From: Chloroflexota bacterium
Lineage (GTDB): Bacteria; Chloroflexota; Anaerolineae; Promineifilales; Promineifilaceae
Length of the DNA stretch: 64,000 bases
Direction of reading: 5' to 3'
NCBI GenBank assembly: GCA_017993775.1
Contig: JAGOMA010000011.1
Coordinates: 89,306-153,305 of the forward strand
Under the pieces are notes generated by a model that saw only the letters and a program-made list of their open reading frames with translations, ran no database searches and was not told the DNA's origin. The position numbers and the translations under genes were made by a program. Below, one piece after another: positions 16,875 to 25,685 of the stretch. Each line of letters starts with the position of its first letter. Position 1 is the first letter of the stretch.

Positions 16875-17013
16875 GCGTACCTTTGAGTGCGAAAAATAGG
16901 TAACCTTTGCGGTTTTGCCGGTTTTCCCACCCAGTTTCCTCTCCCGAAACGTATCAGCGGCAGAAAAAACCCGGGTGATTACCGTGTAAGAAAATATAGG
17001 ATGTAAATCTTGT

Positions 17014-17042
17014 TTGTCAAGCACTGGTCGCCCTGATATAAT
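17014..17042 (+). promoter_or_regulatory. Promoter of tRNA-Thr
   Basis: TTGTCA (17014-17019) and TATAAT (17037-17042) with a 17-base spacer. The predicted start is about 5 bases before the mature tRNA 5' end. Confidence 0.8.
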
Positions 17043-17053
17043 TTCGCCACTTC

Positions 17054-17124
17054 GCCACCCTAGCTCAATGGCAGAGCAATCGCTTCGTAAGCGATAGGTT
17101 AAGGGTTCAAGTCCCTTGGGTGGC
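17054..17124 (+). tRNA. tRNA-Thr(CGT)
   Basis: Full cloverleaf: acceptor GCCACCC/GGGTGGC, D-stem GCTC/GAGC, anticodon stem ATCGC/GCGAT with loop TTCGTAA (anticodon CGT, reads ACG), T-arm AAGGG-TTCAAGT-CCCTT. CCA is not encoded. It is 71 nt. Confidence 0.95.
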
Positions 17125-17138
17125 TTCTAATTTGATCG

Positions 17139-17168
17139 TACCCTGGCGCACGGCCGGGGTATTTTTTT
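17139..17168 (+). terminator. Terminator after tRNA-Thr
   Basis: Stem TACCCTGGC/GGCCGGGGTA (imperfect) followed by seven T residues, 14 bp after the tRNA and 27 bp before udk. Confidence 0.75.
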
Positions 17169-17194
17169 GTCTGGTACAGGCAAAGGAGAGGGCG

Positions 17195-17833
17195 ATGAGC
17201 AACTATTTGCCGATTGTTTTTGGGGTTGCCGGGGGCACGGCCTCGGGCAAAACGACCGTAGCCCGCACAATTTTGGAATCGGTTGGGGCGGAACAAGTAG
17301 CCTATTTCCCTCATGACGCCTATTACCGCGACAGCCCACACCTATCGTTTGAGGAGAGAGCGCAGCAGAATTACGACCATCCAAATTCGTTGGAAAACAA
17401 GCTGTTGGTGCAGCAAGTGCAGCAGTTGTTGGCCGGACAGCCAGTGCAAGTGCCAGTTTATGATTTTACCTTGCACCGGCGGAAGAAAGAGACAATCCTG
17501 GTCGAACCTGCGCCTATTGTGCTGATAGAGGGGATTCTCATTTTCACCCGCCGTCGGCTGCGCGATCTGATGGACATCAAAATCTATGTCGATACGGATG
17601 CCGACATCCGCTTTATTCGCCGCCTGGAGCGTGACATGAACGAACGCAATCGCTCTTTAGATTCGGTAGTGGCGCAGTATGTGGAGACGGTACGGCCAAT
17701 GCACCTGAAATTTGTGGAGCCAAGCAAGCGGTACGCGGACGTGATTATTCCTAACGGCGGGCGCAATCAGGTGGCGATGGAGATGGTGGTTTCGCGGCTG
17801 CGGGAACTGCTCAACACGCGCTCGATGCGGTGA
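17195..17833 (+). CDS. udk: Uridine kinase
   Basis: Phosphorylates uridine and cytidine in pyrimidine salvage, in the cytosol. 212 residues with the P-loop GVAGGTASGKTT (about 10-21), substrate-site segments HDAYYRD and NYDHPNSLE, the DFTLHRRK loop, and the lid-region RRLERDMNERNRSLDSV. The start at 17195 follows AAAGGAGAGG. Upstream in-frame codons overlap the tRNA gene and are rejected. It faces the polysaccharide operon head-on, with 7 bp between stop codons. Confidence 0.95.
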   Translation: MSNYLPIVFGVAGGTASGKTTVARTILESVGAEQVAYFPHDAYYRDSPHLSFEERAQQNYDHPNSLENKLLVQQVQQLLAGQPVQVPVYDFTLHRRKKETILVEPAPIVLIEGILIFTRRRLRDLMDIKIYVDTDADIRFIRRLERDMNERNRSLDSVVAQYVETVRPMHLKFVEPSKRYADVIIPNGGRNQVAMEMVVSRLRELLNTRSMR

Positions 17834-17840
17834 TGGGTTA

Positions 17841-18971
17841 TCAGGCGGGGAGCAAGAGCTGGCGGTAGAGCGCGAGGGTCGCCACGGCCGTTTTCTCCCA
17901 TGAGAAAGCGCTTGCTCGTTCTAATCCCAGGGTCTGGCGGCGCTGCCGGGCAGATTCGTCGGTGAGCAGGTGGTGGAGAACGGCCGTTATCTCCTCAGGT
18001 TTGGTGGGATCAAAGTAGGCGGCTGCATCGCCGCCCACCTCTGGCAGGCTGGAAGCGTTGGCGCAGGCCACGGCCGTGCCGCAAGCCATCGCCTCGATCA
18101 CCGGGAGGCCAAACCCTTCATACTGGCTGGGAAAGACAAACAGCGCTGCTCCGGCGTACAATCCCGGCAAATCCCCTTCGGCTACCGGCCCCAGAAATGT
18201 GATGTGTGATGTGAGATTCAGGGCGACGGCCGTTTCCCTGGCATCCGGGTAGCGCGTATCCCAGGCTCCGGCAATCACCAACCGCGGCGGGTCGGCCAGT
18301 TTCGCCACGATTTTTTCCCAGGCCAGAACCAGATTGACCAGATTTTTGTGCGGCTTGTTAATGCCCAGGTACAAGACGTAAGCGGGCGGCAGGTTGTACT
18401 GCGCGCGAATCCGCTCAATTTCGGCCGGTGGCTGGGGCTGGAAATGCGGGTCAGGAGCCAGAGGGACGGCCGTTACTTTTTCCGGCGCCGTGTGATAGAA
18501 AGCCAGCATATCCTGCCGTGTGGCTTCGGAGATGGCCACCACATGCCCCGCGGCGCGTAGGGCCAGCCGCGTCAGCAGGTTGGTTAGCAGGCGGGCGCGG
18601 GGCGACACGTAGCGCGGAAAGCGCTGGGGAATGAGGTCGTAGAAGGTGAGCAGGGTTGGCACGCCAGGGCGGTAGGGCATGAGGTAGTAGGGACTGTGGT
18701 ATAGATCGGCCTGGATTTCGCGTAGCAAACGAGAGATTTGCCAGTGTTGGCTGGGCGAGAAGGTGGAAACGGCCGTTTCCACCCACCGCACCTGCGCCGA
18801 CGGCGCCGGGAGCTGCCAGCGCGACGGCCGTGAGGGATCTTGCAGCAGGACGAGCTGTTCATCGGCGGCCAACTGCGCCGGGAGCGCCCGCGCCAGATTG
18901 CTAACATAGCGGCCAATGCCCGGAAAGTGGTCGGTGGCGGTGCGGACGTCGAGCACGTAGCGTTTCATCAT
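17841..18971 (-). CDS. Glycosyltransferase family 4
   Basis: 376 residues, GT-B fold. The N-terminal half starts RYVLDVRTATDHFPGIGRYV, typical of mannosyltransferase-type GT4 acceptor domains. The C-terminal donor half has YLGINKPHKNLVNLVLAWE and the E-x7-E nucleotide-sugar motif region FPSQYEGFGLPVIEAMACG. The ATG overlaps the stop of the preceding gene (ATGA), so translation is coupled. It is the last gene of the minus-strand polysaccharide operon. The sugar and linkage cannot be read from sequence. Confidence 0.9.
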   Translation of the reverse strand: MMKRYVLDVRTATDHFPGIGRYVSNLARALPAQLAADEQLVLLQDPSRPSRWQLPAPSAQVRWVETAVSTFSPSQHWQISRLLREIQADLYHSPYYLMPYRPGVPTLLTFYDLIPQRFPRYVSPRARLLTNLLTRLALRAAGHVVAISEATRQDMLAFYHTAPEKVTAVPLAPDPHFQPQPPAEIERIRAQYNLPPAYVLYLGINKPHKNLVNLVLAWEKIVAKLADPPRLVIAGAWDTRYPDARETAVALNLTSHITFLGPVAEGDLPGLYAGAALFVFPSQYEGFGLPVIEAMACGTAVACANASSLPEVGGDAAAYFDPTKPEEITAVLHHLLTDESARQRRQTLGLERASAFSWEKTAVATLALYRQLLLPA

Positions 18972-20143
18972 TGCGGCGCCGCCTGTGGCGACGTGGCCAG
19001 GAGTTGTTGGTAGAGAACGGCCGTGGCCGCCGCCTGCTTTTCCAGGTTGAAGGTTTCCCGGACGCGGGCCAGCCCAGCTTCGCCCATCTGGCGCATCTGC
19101 GCCGAGTTGGCCAGCAAAGCGCATAGTTTATCGGCCAATTCGCCGGGGCTGCCCGGCGCGGCCAGCAAGCCGGTTACCCCATCCACCACAATCTCCAGCG
19201 CGCCGCCAATCGCCGAGGCCACGGTGGGTTTGGCCAGGGCCATCGCTTCGAGCAGCACGGTCGGCAAACCTTCCGGCAGGACCGCGTTGTAGACGCACAC
19301 ATCGGCCGTGGCGAAAAAACGCAGCGCGTCCGGACGCGGCCCGGTCAGCAGCAGGCGGCTGCCCAGCGTGGATTGGGCCACGGTTTGCGCCAACAGTTGG
19401 TCGTAGGCGGCGGCTTGGGTGGTGGGTTCTGCGTTGTCGGCTCCGCCCACCAGCACAAAATGGACTTTGGCGTGCCGAGCGGCCACCATTTCTGCCGCCT
19501 GGATGAACAAATGGGGCGCTTTACCGGCTACCAGCCGGCCTACGTTCAAGACCAGCGGCGCGTCGGGCGGGATGCGCAGTTCGGCGCGAACGGCCGTGGC
19601 GTCGGCCGGCGGGTTGATCTGGTTCAGGCCGTTGGGGATGATGGTGAGCTTGCCGGCCAGACCGGCGGGGGTGTAGACGGCGGCCAGCCAGCCGGAAACG
19701 GCGATGACCCGCCGGGGAATGGGGGCCAGCAGGCGCACCAGCCCCGGCGGAAAGGTGTTGTCGTGCAGGGTCCAGACGACCGGCGTGCGCGTAAGCCACC
19801 CAGCCAGACTGCCAACAACGTGGGCGCGGACGGTGTTGGTGTGGATGAGGGCGATGTGCTGCTGGCGGATGAGGCGGGTTACGGCCGTTACGCTTTGCGC
19901 CAGGTGCAGCGGCAGCCGCCAGCCGGCCCGGTTCAGGGTGTCCAACGGCACGGGCAGCACGGGCGTCTCGCTGTGAGCCAGCCGTTGGGCCAGCGGCGAA
20001 GCCGGCGCAGTGGCCACCAGGGGCAAAAATTGCCGCCGGTCCAGGTGCGGCAGCAGGTTCACCAGCACGGCTTCAGCCCCGCCCCAAATCGGCGCATGGT
20101 CGAGGTAGAGGATGCGCGCCCCGCGCCCATCACGATTACGCAT
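18968..20143 (-). CDS. Glycosyltransferase family 4
   Basis: 391 residues from the ATG at 20143. The acceptor domain begins ILYLDHAPIWGGAEAVLVN, the classic GGAE loop of GT4. The donor domain has LNVGRLVAGKAPHLFIQAAE and YNAVLPEGLPTVLLEAMALA with the E-x7-E motif. The frame continues upstream to 20566, but that stretch is Pro/Ser-rich antisense-like sequence inside the next gene, so the internal start is preferred. It overlaps the upstream gene by 8 bp. Confidence 0.9.
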   Translation of the reverse strand: MRNRDGRGARILYLDHAPIWGGAEAVLVNLLPHLDRRQFLPLVATAPASPLAQRLAHSETPVLPVPLDTLNRAGWRLPLHLAQSVTAVTRLIRQQHIALIHTNTVRAHVVGSLAGWLTRTPVVWTLHDNTFPPGLVRLLAPIPRRVIAVSGWLAAVYTPAGLAGKLTIIPNGLNQINPPADATAVRAELRIPPDAPLVLNVGRLVAGKAPHLFIQAAEMVAARHAKVHFVLVGGADNAEPTTQAAAYDQLLAQTVAQSTLGSRLLLTGPRPDALRFFATADVCVYNAVLPEGLPTVLLEAMALAKPTVASAIGGALEIVVDGVTGLLAAPGSPGELADKLCALLANSAQMRQMGEAGLARVRETFNLEKQAAATAVLYQQLLATSPQAAPQ

Positions 20144-21242
20144 CGGCCACCCTTTGCGCCAGTTCGATGGCGGCGACGAAGGCGGCGGCGGCGCGGGTGA
20201 CGGTGTATGGGGCGATGATTTCTTGCGAGCGTTGGCCCATGCGACGGCGCTCTTCCGGCCGGGCGAGCAGGTCGGCGAGCGCGGCCGTGAGTGTGGTAAC
20301 GTCGTTAGTGGGCAGGATGCGGCCGTTATCCTGCACCAGGTCGGGGGCGCAGCCGGCCGCTTCGGAGACGATGATCGGCAGGCCAAAAGCCATTGCCTCG
20401 TTGACCACCAGCCCCCACGGGTCATGGTGGGTGGGCAGCACAAACAAATCGGCGGCGGCGTACCAGTCGGAGCGGGCGGAGCCATCCTGATGGCCGGTGA
20501 AGTGGATACGGCCGTTGCTTGCGGCAAGCTGCTGTAATGCGGCTCGCTCCGGTCCGTCGCCCACAATCACCAGCTGGGCGCGGCCCTCTAGTTGTTGCAC
20601 GGCGCGAATGAGCAGGTCGAACCCTTTGCGGGTTGTCAGGTAGCCCACCGCCAGGATGATTGGCGTGTCGTCCAGCCCCAACTGCGCGCGTGTGCGGGTT
20701 GGCGGCGGCAGCTGCTCGGGTGGGACAACCTGCCAGCCTTGGAGGATGCGGTTGGTCGGTGCGCCGCGCGTTTCCAAAAATTCCTGGGCGCGACGGCCGT
20801 AAGCCAGGAACACGCTGATCTGCGGGTAAAGCCAGCGGCGGTAGGCGTTGCTCAGGCGGTTGCCGCTGGCGTAGGGCGTGTCGATGGCTTCCGACCAGAG
20901 AATGAACGGAGCGCGGCGGCGGCGGGCGGCGCGCAGCGTGGCCACGACGGCCGGCAGGTCGGTGACGTTTTCTCCGGCGATGTAGACGGCGGCGGGATGG
21001 GCGGTCAGGAAACGGCCGTAACCCGAATTCCAGGTCAGTTCAATGCCGGGCAGGGGCAGCGCCCGATGGGGTAAAAATTCCGAATTGACATAATCGGGCA
21101 GAGGAGATGTTTGCCAGCGGCGGTCGGCGGCGGCGGCGCGGCCAAAACAGACCGTGAGCTGAACCTCCCGGCCCAGTTCGGCAAAGACGGGCAGGCGGTA
21201 GGGCGCAGGCACGTTGGTCAGCAAATGGACGCGCGGTTTCAT
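20136..21242 (-). CDS. Glycosyltransferase family 4
   Basis: 368 residues. The N-terminus HLLTNVPAPYRLPVFAELG is typical of GT4 enzymes of polysaccharide loci. The donor domain shows ILAVGYLTTRKGFDLLIRAV and LPTHHDPWGLVVNEAMAFG with the E-x7-E pair. It shares the operon with eight other minus-strand genes with gaps or overlaps of under 10 bp at both ends. Confidence 0.9.
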   Translation of the reverse strand: MKPRVHLLTNVPAPYRLPVFAELGREVQLTVCFGRAAAADRRWQTSPLPDYVNSEFLPHRALPLPGIELTWNSGYGRFLTAHPAAVYIAGENVTDLPAVVATLRAARRRRAPFILWSEAIDTPYASGNRLSNAYRRWLYPQISVFLAYGRRAQEFLETRGAPTNRILQGWQVVPPEQLPPPTRTRAQLGLDDTPIILAVGYLTTRKGFDLLIRAVQQLEGRAQLVIVGDGPERAALQQLAASNGRIHFTGHQDGSARSDWYAAADLFVLPTHHDPWGLVVNEAMAFGLPIIVSEAAGCAPDLVQDNGRILPTNDVTTLTAALADLLARPEERRRMGQRSQEIIAPYTVTRAAAAFVAAIELAQRVADA

Positions 21243-21246
21243 CGGT

Positions 21247-22122
21247 TTAAGCCCCAGGCAGCAGCACGGTGGTTTGCCAGTCGCAGACGGCGCAGGCTGC
21301 GGTCTGGCCCTGTATGTGGATGGTGGTGGATTGGCAGGCGGGGCATTGCATCAGGCTGGCCAGCTGGATGGGGCGGCGCTTTTGGCGCTGGCGCAGTTGG
21401 CGGCGAATGCGGCGCTGGTTGACGGGACGCAATAGGGTGAAAACGGCCGTGGCCGCCAGATTTTGCGCCAGGCCGAGCATTTGCTGGCCGGTGGTGCGTT
21501 GGGCCACCCAGCGGCGGCTCATGTCGCTGGTCCAGGGCTGGCGCAGCCAGGGCGGGGCGGTGTCTGGGGCAGGGTGGAGGTGGTAGGCTAACGGCCGTTG
21601 CCACTGGTGGCGCATGTAAAACAGGTCAGGGTATGTTTTGGCCAGCAGGCCATACTCCAGGCTGTTGGCGGCCATTTCCTCCACGGCGACCCCGACGATG
21701 GCGTCTTCTAGCCCGGCCGGTTTGGGGGCCATGTGGATGGTTTCGTCCACGCAGACCAGGACCCATTGGTGAAAAGTGCGAACAGGATGCAGATGTTCCC
21801 AGATGACGCTGGGCGTTTCGATGTAGCCGGCGGGGGCGACGCGCTGAATTTCGGCAAAAAAAGCGTCCGGGCGATCCACGTGTTCCAGGATGTGGCGGGT
21901 AATGATGAAATCGAAAGCGTCGGCGCGGAAGGGCAGGTTTTGCACGTCGCCGCACACGAGGGGGCGGTCGACGACCAGTTGGTAGCCGCGTTCCGTGTCG
22001 TCTTCCAGGAATTTGTCGCAGAGAACGTCGGCGCGGGGGTGGGGTTTGTGGCCGCTGCCCACGTCCAGGACGAGGGCGTCGGGCGGGATGGTTAGCCGGA
22101 GGGAGAGGGGATCGTCATTCAT
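21247..22122 (-). CDS. SAM-dependent methyltransferase with zinc-ribbon tail
   Basis: 291 residues. A class I methyltransferase core begins LVLDVGSGHKPHPRADVLCD (SAM motif I) with DVQNLPFRADAFDFIITRHILEHV (motifs II-IV). Residues about 255-285 add a small zinc-ribbon-like module with two CxxC pairs (CPACQS and CAVCDW), preceded by a basic stretch. The ribbon is unusual for a sugar or lipid methyltransferase. It lies between glycosyltransferase genes (overlap of 8 bp upstream, 4-bp gap downstream), so it probably modifies a glycan or its lipid carrier. Confidence 0.78.
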   Translation of the reverse strand: MNDDPLSLRLTIPPDALVLDVGSGHKPHPRADVLCDKFLEDDTERGYQLVVDRPLVCGDVQNLPFRADAFDFIITRHILEHVDRPDAFFAEIQRVAPAGYIETPSVIWEHLHPVRTFHQWVLVCVDETIHMAPKPAGLEDAIVGVAVEEMAANSLEYGLLAKTYPDLFYMRHQWQRPLAYHLHPAPDTAPPWLRQPWTSDMSRRWVAQRTTGQQMLGLAQNLAATAVFTLLRPVNQRRIRRQLRQRQKRRPIQLASLMQCPACQSTTIHIQGQTAACAVCDWQTTVLLPGA

Positions 22123-22939
22123 GATTTGCTCGTTTGGCGCGCCGGCTTTTAAGGGCGGCGTAAAGGTCGAGGGGGATAAATTTTAGCGCCAGCAAGACCC
22201 GCAGCTGATGATACCACGGGTAGCCCAGGCGGCGAATGGCGCGGCTGTTGGCGCGCATGAAGAGCCAGAGGCGCAGCCCTTCGCGGCGCCAATCGTTGGA
22301 GACGTTGTGCGGGTGGTAATGGCGGGTCACCAGAAGGTCGGGCAGATTGGCCATTTCGCCGGTTAGGGCCTGGCGTGTCCACAATTCGTAATCCTGGACA
22401 AAGGGGAAATCATCGGCGTAGGGGCCAGATTGGTTAACGGCCGTGCGCCGCATCATCACCGTGGAGTGGCAGAATGGATTTCCTTGCACCATGGCCCGAC
22501 GAATGGCGGCATCGGTTAGCGGAGGGGTGACCGGGATAGATCGACCGCGCAGATGATCTTCTTGTACGTAGGCCGAGCCGACGACCACCACTTGCGGGTG
22601 GGCATCCAGGTAGGCGACCTGGCGCTGCAACCGCTCTGGGGCAGCCGTGTCGTCGGCGTCTAGTACGGCCAGATATTCCCCGCGAGCCTGGGCCAGGGCG
22701 TGGTTGCGGGCCTGGGGAATGCCGCGGTGGGGTTGGTGGAAAATGCGCAGGCGGGGATCGGGGATGGTTTGCAGGATAACGGCCGTGTCGTCTGTCGAGC
22801 CATCATCGACCACCACCAGTTCAAAATCGGCCAGGGTCTGGTTGAGGACGCTGTTCACCGCCGCAAGAATGCGCGCCTCGCCGTTGTAGACGCACATCAT
22901 GACACTAACTTTCGGAGGGTGGGCTGCATCGTGGGTCAT
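22115..22939 (-). CDS. Glycosyltransferase family 2
   Basis: 274 residues with the GT-A hallmarks: VSVMMCVYNGEARILAAVNS, the donor-binding VVVDDGSTDDT, and the DxD-type EYLAVLDADDTAAPERL. There is no membrane helix of note, so the enzyme is probably cytosolic and peripheral at the inner leaflet. A basic C-terminal end (SRRAKRANHE) may help attachment. It is in the operon between the CgeB-like gene (6-bp gap) and the zinc-ribbon methyltransferase (overlap). Confidence 0.92.
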   Translation of the reverse strand: MTHDAAHPPKVSVMMCVYNGEARILAAVNSVLNQTLADFELVVVDDGSTDDTAVILQTIPDPRLRIFHQPHRGIPQARNHALAQARGEYLAVLDADDTAAPERLQRQVAYLDAHPQVVVVGSAYVQEDHLRGRSIPVTPPLTDAAIRRAMVQGNPFCHSTVMMRRTAVNQSGPYADDFPFVQDYELWTRQALTGEMANLPDLLVTRHYHPHNVSNDWRREGLRLWLFMRANSRAIRRLGYPWYHQLRVLLALKFIPLDLYAALKSRRAKRANHE

Positions 22940-22945
22940 GCGAGG

Positions 22946-24067
22946 TTAGTCCAGGTGCATCTGTGCAAAGCTGTCCAGAAACCGTTTGTGCCAGGTGTGG
23001 TCTTTGCGGGCGCGTTCCCACCCGGCTCGGCGGATTTGTTCGCGTTCGTCGGGATGCGCCAGGTAGTAGGCTGCCTTATCTGCCAGGTCTTTCTTCCCCG
23101 TGTAGCCGACGATTTCCCGGTCGTAGACGAAAAATTCGGCCAGTTCTGGCATGGTTTCCACCATGTAGAAGCCGCCGCTCATGGGCACTTCAAAATCGCG
23201 CAGCCGCACCTGTTTGATGCCGGTGGTTGTATCGGCGACGTTGGAGAAGCCCAGGTTAATCCGTGAGCGGCTGTACATCTGGATGAGCGCTTCGTCGCTG
23301 AGCGACGGGCCACAGCGGTTGGCCGGGATGCGCGGGGGGAACAGTGGTTCGCTGCCTCGCAGGAAGCGTTTGAAGCGGCTGCCGGCTTTGCGCCATAGGG
23401 GAATGGCCAGGCTGTCTTGCTGCCAGCGCGGCCCCCAGACACGCACGTCTAATCCCTGCCGCAGCAGGTGATGGATATACGCCGGCCGGTCGCCATATTT
23501 TTGGCCGACGAAGGTCACGTCAAATTCATAGGGCAGTTCGTAGGGATGGTAGACGTTGGGGTTGGCGGCTTCCTGGCAGTAGATGGGATTGGCGCCGAGG
23601 CGGCGATAATCTGCCATGCGGAATTTTTCGGGGACCAGGCAGTAGTCGTAGGCCGGGGCGATGTCGCTGACGAGGTGGAATTGGTAAGAGCCGTTGCAGT
23701 ACCAGTTGACGGTGACGATGCCGGCTTGGCGGATTTTTTGGATGGTGACGGCCGTTACATCCGCCGCATAAAAGTAGCTGAAAAACAGGTCTACTGGTTG
23801 TTCCTGGTGCGCTTTCTCTAATTGGGCTAGCAGGGCCGCTTCGAGTTGCGGACGGTGGTTTTGGATAAATTCCCTGTTTTGTGGTTGGGTAAAATCACGA
23901 TGGCTGACGTGAGGGGCTAAATCATACTCAAAGCGGATAACGTCGTGGCCTAATTCGACGAGTGGCAGGTAGAGATTGTGATACCAGATGCGCGAGCCGG
24001 GGACATCGGCGGTGGCGGCGTCGGCGGCGGCGTAAAAGATACGCAGCGAACGCGGAGCAGTTAGCAT
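22946..24067 (-). CDS. CgeB-type glycosyltransferase
   Basis: 373 residues. The C-terminal half matches the glycosyl_trans_1_2 (CgeB, spore-coat maturation) family: INLGFSNVADTTTGIKQVRL, RDFEVPMSGGFYMVE, and ending YYLAHPDEREQIRRAGWERA. The N-terminal half (VDLFFSYFYAADVTAVTI, GIVTVNWYCNGS) fits its acceptor domain. Overlaps the FkbM gene by 7 bp. It likely adds a sugar to a surface glycan; no sporulation genes are present. Confidence 0.83.
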   Translation of the reverse strand: MLTAPRSLRIFYAAADAATADVPGSRIWYHNLYLPLVELGHDVIRFEYDLAPHVSHRDFTQPQNREFIQNHRPQLEAALLAQLEKAHQEQPVDLFFSYFYAADVTAVTIQKIRQAGIVTVNWYCNGSYQFHLVSDIAPAYDYCLVPEKFRMADYRRLGANPIYCQEAANPNVYHPYELPYEFDVTFVGQKYGDRPAYIHHLLRQGLDVRVWGPRWQQDSLAIPLWRKAGSRFKRFLRGSEPLFPPRIPANRCGPSLSDEALIQMYSRSRINLGFSNVADTTTGIKQVRLRDFEVPMSGGFYMVETMPELAEFFVYDREIVGYTGKKDLADKAAYYLAHPDEREQIRRAGWERARKDHTWHKRFLDSFAQMHLD

Positions 24068-24867
24068 AGGGTCACCTTTTCGAGCAAGTTCTGGCCTTGG
24101 GGCTGGCGGACGGCCAACCAGTTTTGATATTGAAACGTGTCGAGCGCGAGTTGGTAATGGTCATATTTTTTGAGGCCTTGGGGGTGGAGTTTGTGCAGCA
24201 CATAGCTGTAGGGCTGCAGCAAGGCGAAGAAATCTTTCAGGAAAATGCGGGCGTCGATGTGGGTGCCGCCATATTCAAATTGGATGAGGTGGATACGGCC
24301 GTTCTCCAACATTTTCCTCGCGCCCTGCAAGACCGCCAGATCATGCCCCTCTACGTCGATTTTTAGAAAATCAATGGTGGTCACCTGTTCTTTTTGGCAA
24401 TAATCGTCCAGCGTGGTTAATTGGACGCGCTCCTGAGGCTGAGCCGCGCTCGTTTCTTGTGGGGCGTTGGCGCGGGCATAGAGGCTGTTCATGCCGCTGT
24501 GCTGCGGAAATACGTAAAGATTTTGCTCGCCGGAAGTGGAGCTTAGACCAAACGGCCGTGCCCGAACATTAGGCGGCAGGTTTTGGGTGATGAGTTGTTG
24601 GTAAACGGCCGTAGAAGGTTCAAAAGCGTGAATGGCCGCCTGTGGATTGAGCGCCAAAACGGCCTGGGTCCAGTGGCCGACATTGGCCCCCACGTCGAAG
24701 ACCACCTGGCAGGCGGGGATAACGGCCGTTAACAGCTTGGTCTCTCCGTTGGTGGTCATGTCACTGTCGTTCACCCCATCGTACCGATCCACGTAGCGAC
24801 GGCAAAAGTGGTAAAGTGTCTGATTATTGGCCGGTATGATATTAAAAAGTCGATTTTTGATGGTCAT
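24061..24867 (-). CDS. FkbM-family methyltransferase
   Basis: 268 residues. SAM motif I appears as VVFDVGANVGHWTQAVLALN, then IHAFEPSTAVYQQL, and the FkbM signature DFLKIDVEGHDLAVLQGARK. Members O-methylate sugars in polysaccharides and antibiotics. It sits between the DUF268 and CgeB-like genes, consistent with methylation of the exported glycan. Confidence 0.9.
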   Translation of the reverse strand: MTIKNRLFNIIPANNQTLYHFCRRYVDRYDGVNDSDMTTNGETKLLTAVIPACQVVFDVGANVGHWTQAVLALNPQAAIHAFEPSTAVYQQLITQNLPPNVRARPFGLSSTSGEQNLYVFPQHSGMNSLYARANAPQETSAAQPQERVQLTTLDDYCQKEQVTTIDFLKIDVEGHDLAVLQGARKMLENGRIHLIQFEYGGTHIDARIFLKDFFALLQPYSYVLHKLHPQGLKKYDHYQLALDTFQYQNWLAVRQPQGQNLLEKVTLC

Positions 24868-24901
24868 GGTGTGTCACTGTAAACATTTTTTGGGTCATTC
24901 G

Positions 24902-25681
24902 CTAGACCTGAACGGCGGCGGGCGCGGCCGGTTTTCTGAACCAGAATAATCCGCAGGCGTACTGGCTCTGGGCCAAACTTGCCGGATCGATGCCTTCGGC
25001 GTAACGGCCGTGATCGTCCACGCCGCAAAATTCTACCAGATCACAATCGGCAAAATAGCCGCAGATGGTTTGTGGGTCGTGGATTCGGTGGGCGTTGAAT
25101 TGCAGTCTGGGGCGGCCAACCGGCAGCGCAAAATAAAGATCGCCGCCGGGAGCCAGGACGCGGGCTAATTCTCGGGCCGCCTTTTTTGTGCCTGCCGGAT
25201 CCAATGGATCGCCATACCGTCCTAAGCCGATATGTTCGGCCACATGCAAACAAGAGAGCGAACCCACTGAATTATTGGCGAACGGCAGGGCCAGAATGCT
25301 GCCGCCAAGCGAGTGGAGACCACTCAGGGACACATGCAGCGGCCGATAATCCACAAACAGCACGGGCAGTGTGGCTGCCAGCAGATTGGCAAACAAGACC
25401 TGAGAGGCGACATCGACGTGATATGACGGTTTGTTGGCGGTAACTCGCCGCATGGCCCAGGCGTTGACGTAGAAATAGTGGGGGTCGATAGTGGAAACGG
25501 CCGTGCGGTCATGCAGTTGGGGGTAGGCGTCCGTCAGGCGCAAAGGTTCGGCCAAGGGCAATTGTTTATAGGCGCGCCAATCTTGGATAAACCAGCGGTA
25601 ACTGCGCAGTCCCTGGCTCATTTTCAAGGGATCGGCTACGGGGCGCAGCAATCCATAAAGCCATTTGAAAGAACGGTTCAC
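24902..25681 (-). CDS. DUF268 protein, methyltransferase-like
   Basis: 259 residues. The conserved DUF268 core is present: SLSCLHVAEHIGLGRYGDPL followed by DPAGTKKAARELARVLAPGG and LYFALPVGRPRLQFNAHRI. The fold resembles a SAM methyltransferase with a degenerate SAM loop. Function unknown; in many genomes it sits in polysaccharide loci, as here, 4 bp after the flippase gene. Confidence 0.82.
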   Translation of the reverse strand: MNRSFKWLYGLLRPVADPLKMSQGLRSYRWFIQDWRAYKQLPLAEPLRLTDAYPQLHDRTAVSTIDPHYFYVNAWAMRRVTANKPSYHVDVASQVLFANLLAATLPVLFVDYRPLHVSLSGLHSLGGSILALPFANNSVGSLSCLHVAEHIGLGRYGDPLDPAGTKKAARELARVLAPGGDLYFALPVGRPRLQFNAHRIHDPQTICGYFADCDLVEFCGVDDHGRYAEGIDPASLAQSQYACGLFWFRKPAAPAAVQV

Positions 25682-25685
25682 AATC

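Noticed and set aside
20144..20566. N-terminal extension of the glycosyltransferase at 18968
   Set aside because: It overlaps the neighbouring glycosyltransferase on the same strand in another frame and reads as Pro/Ser-rich shadow sequence.
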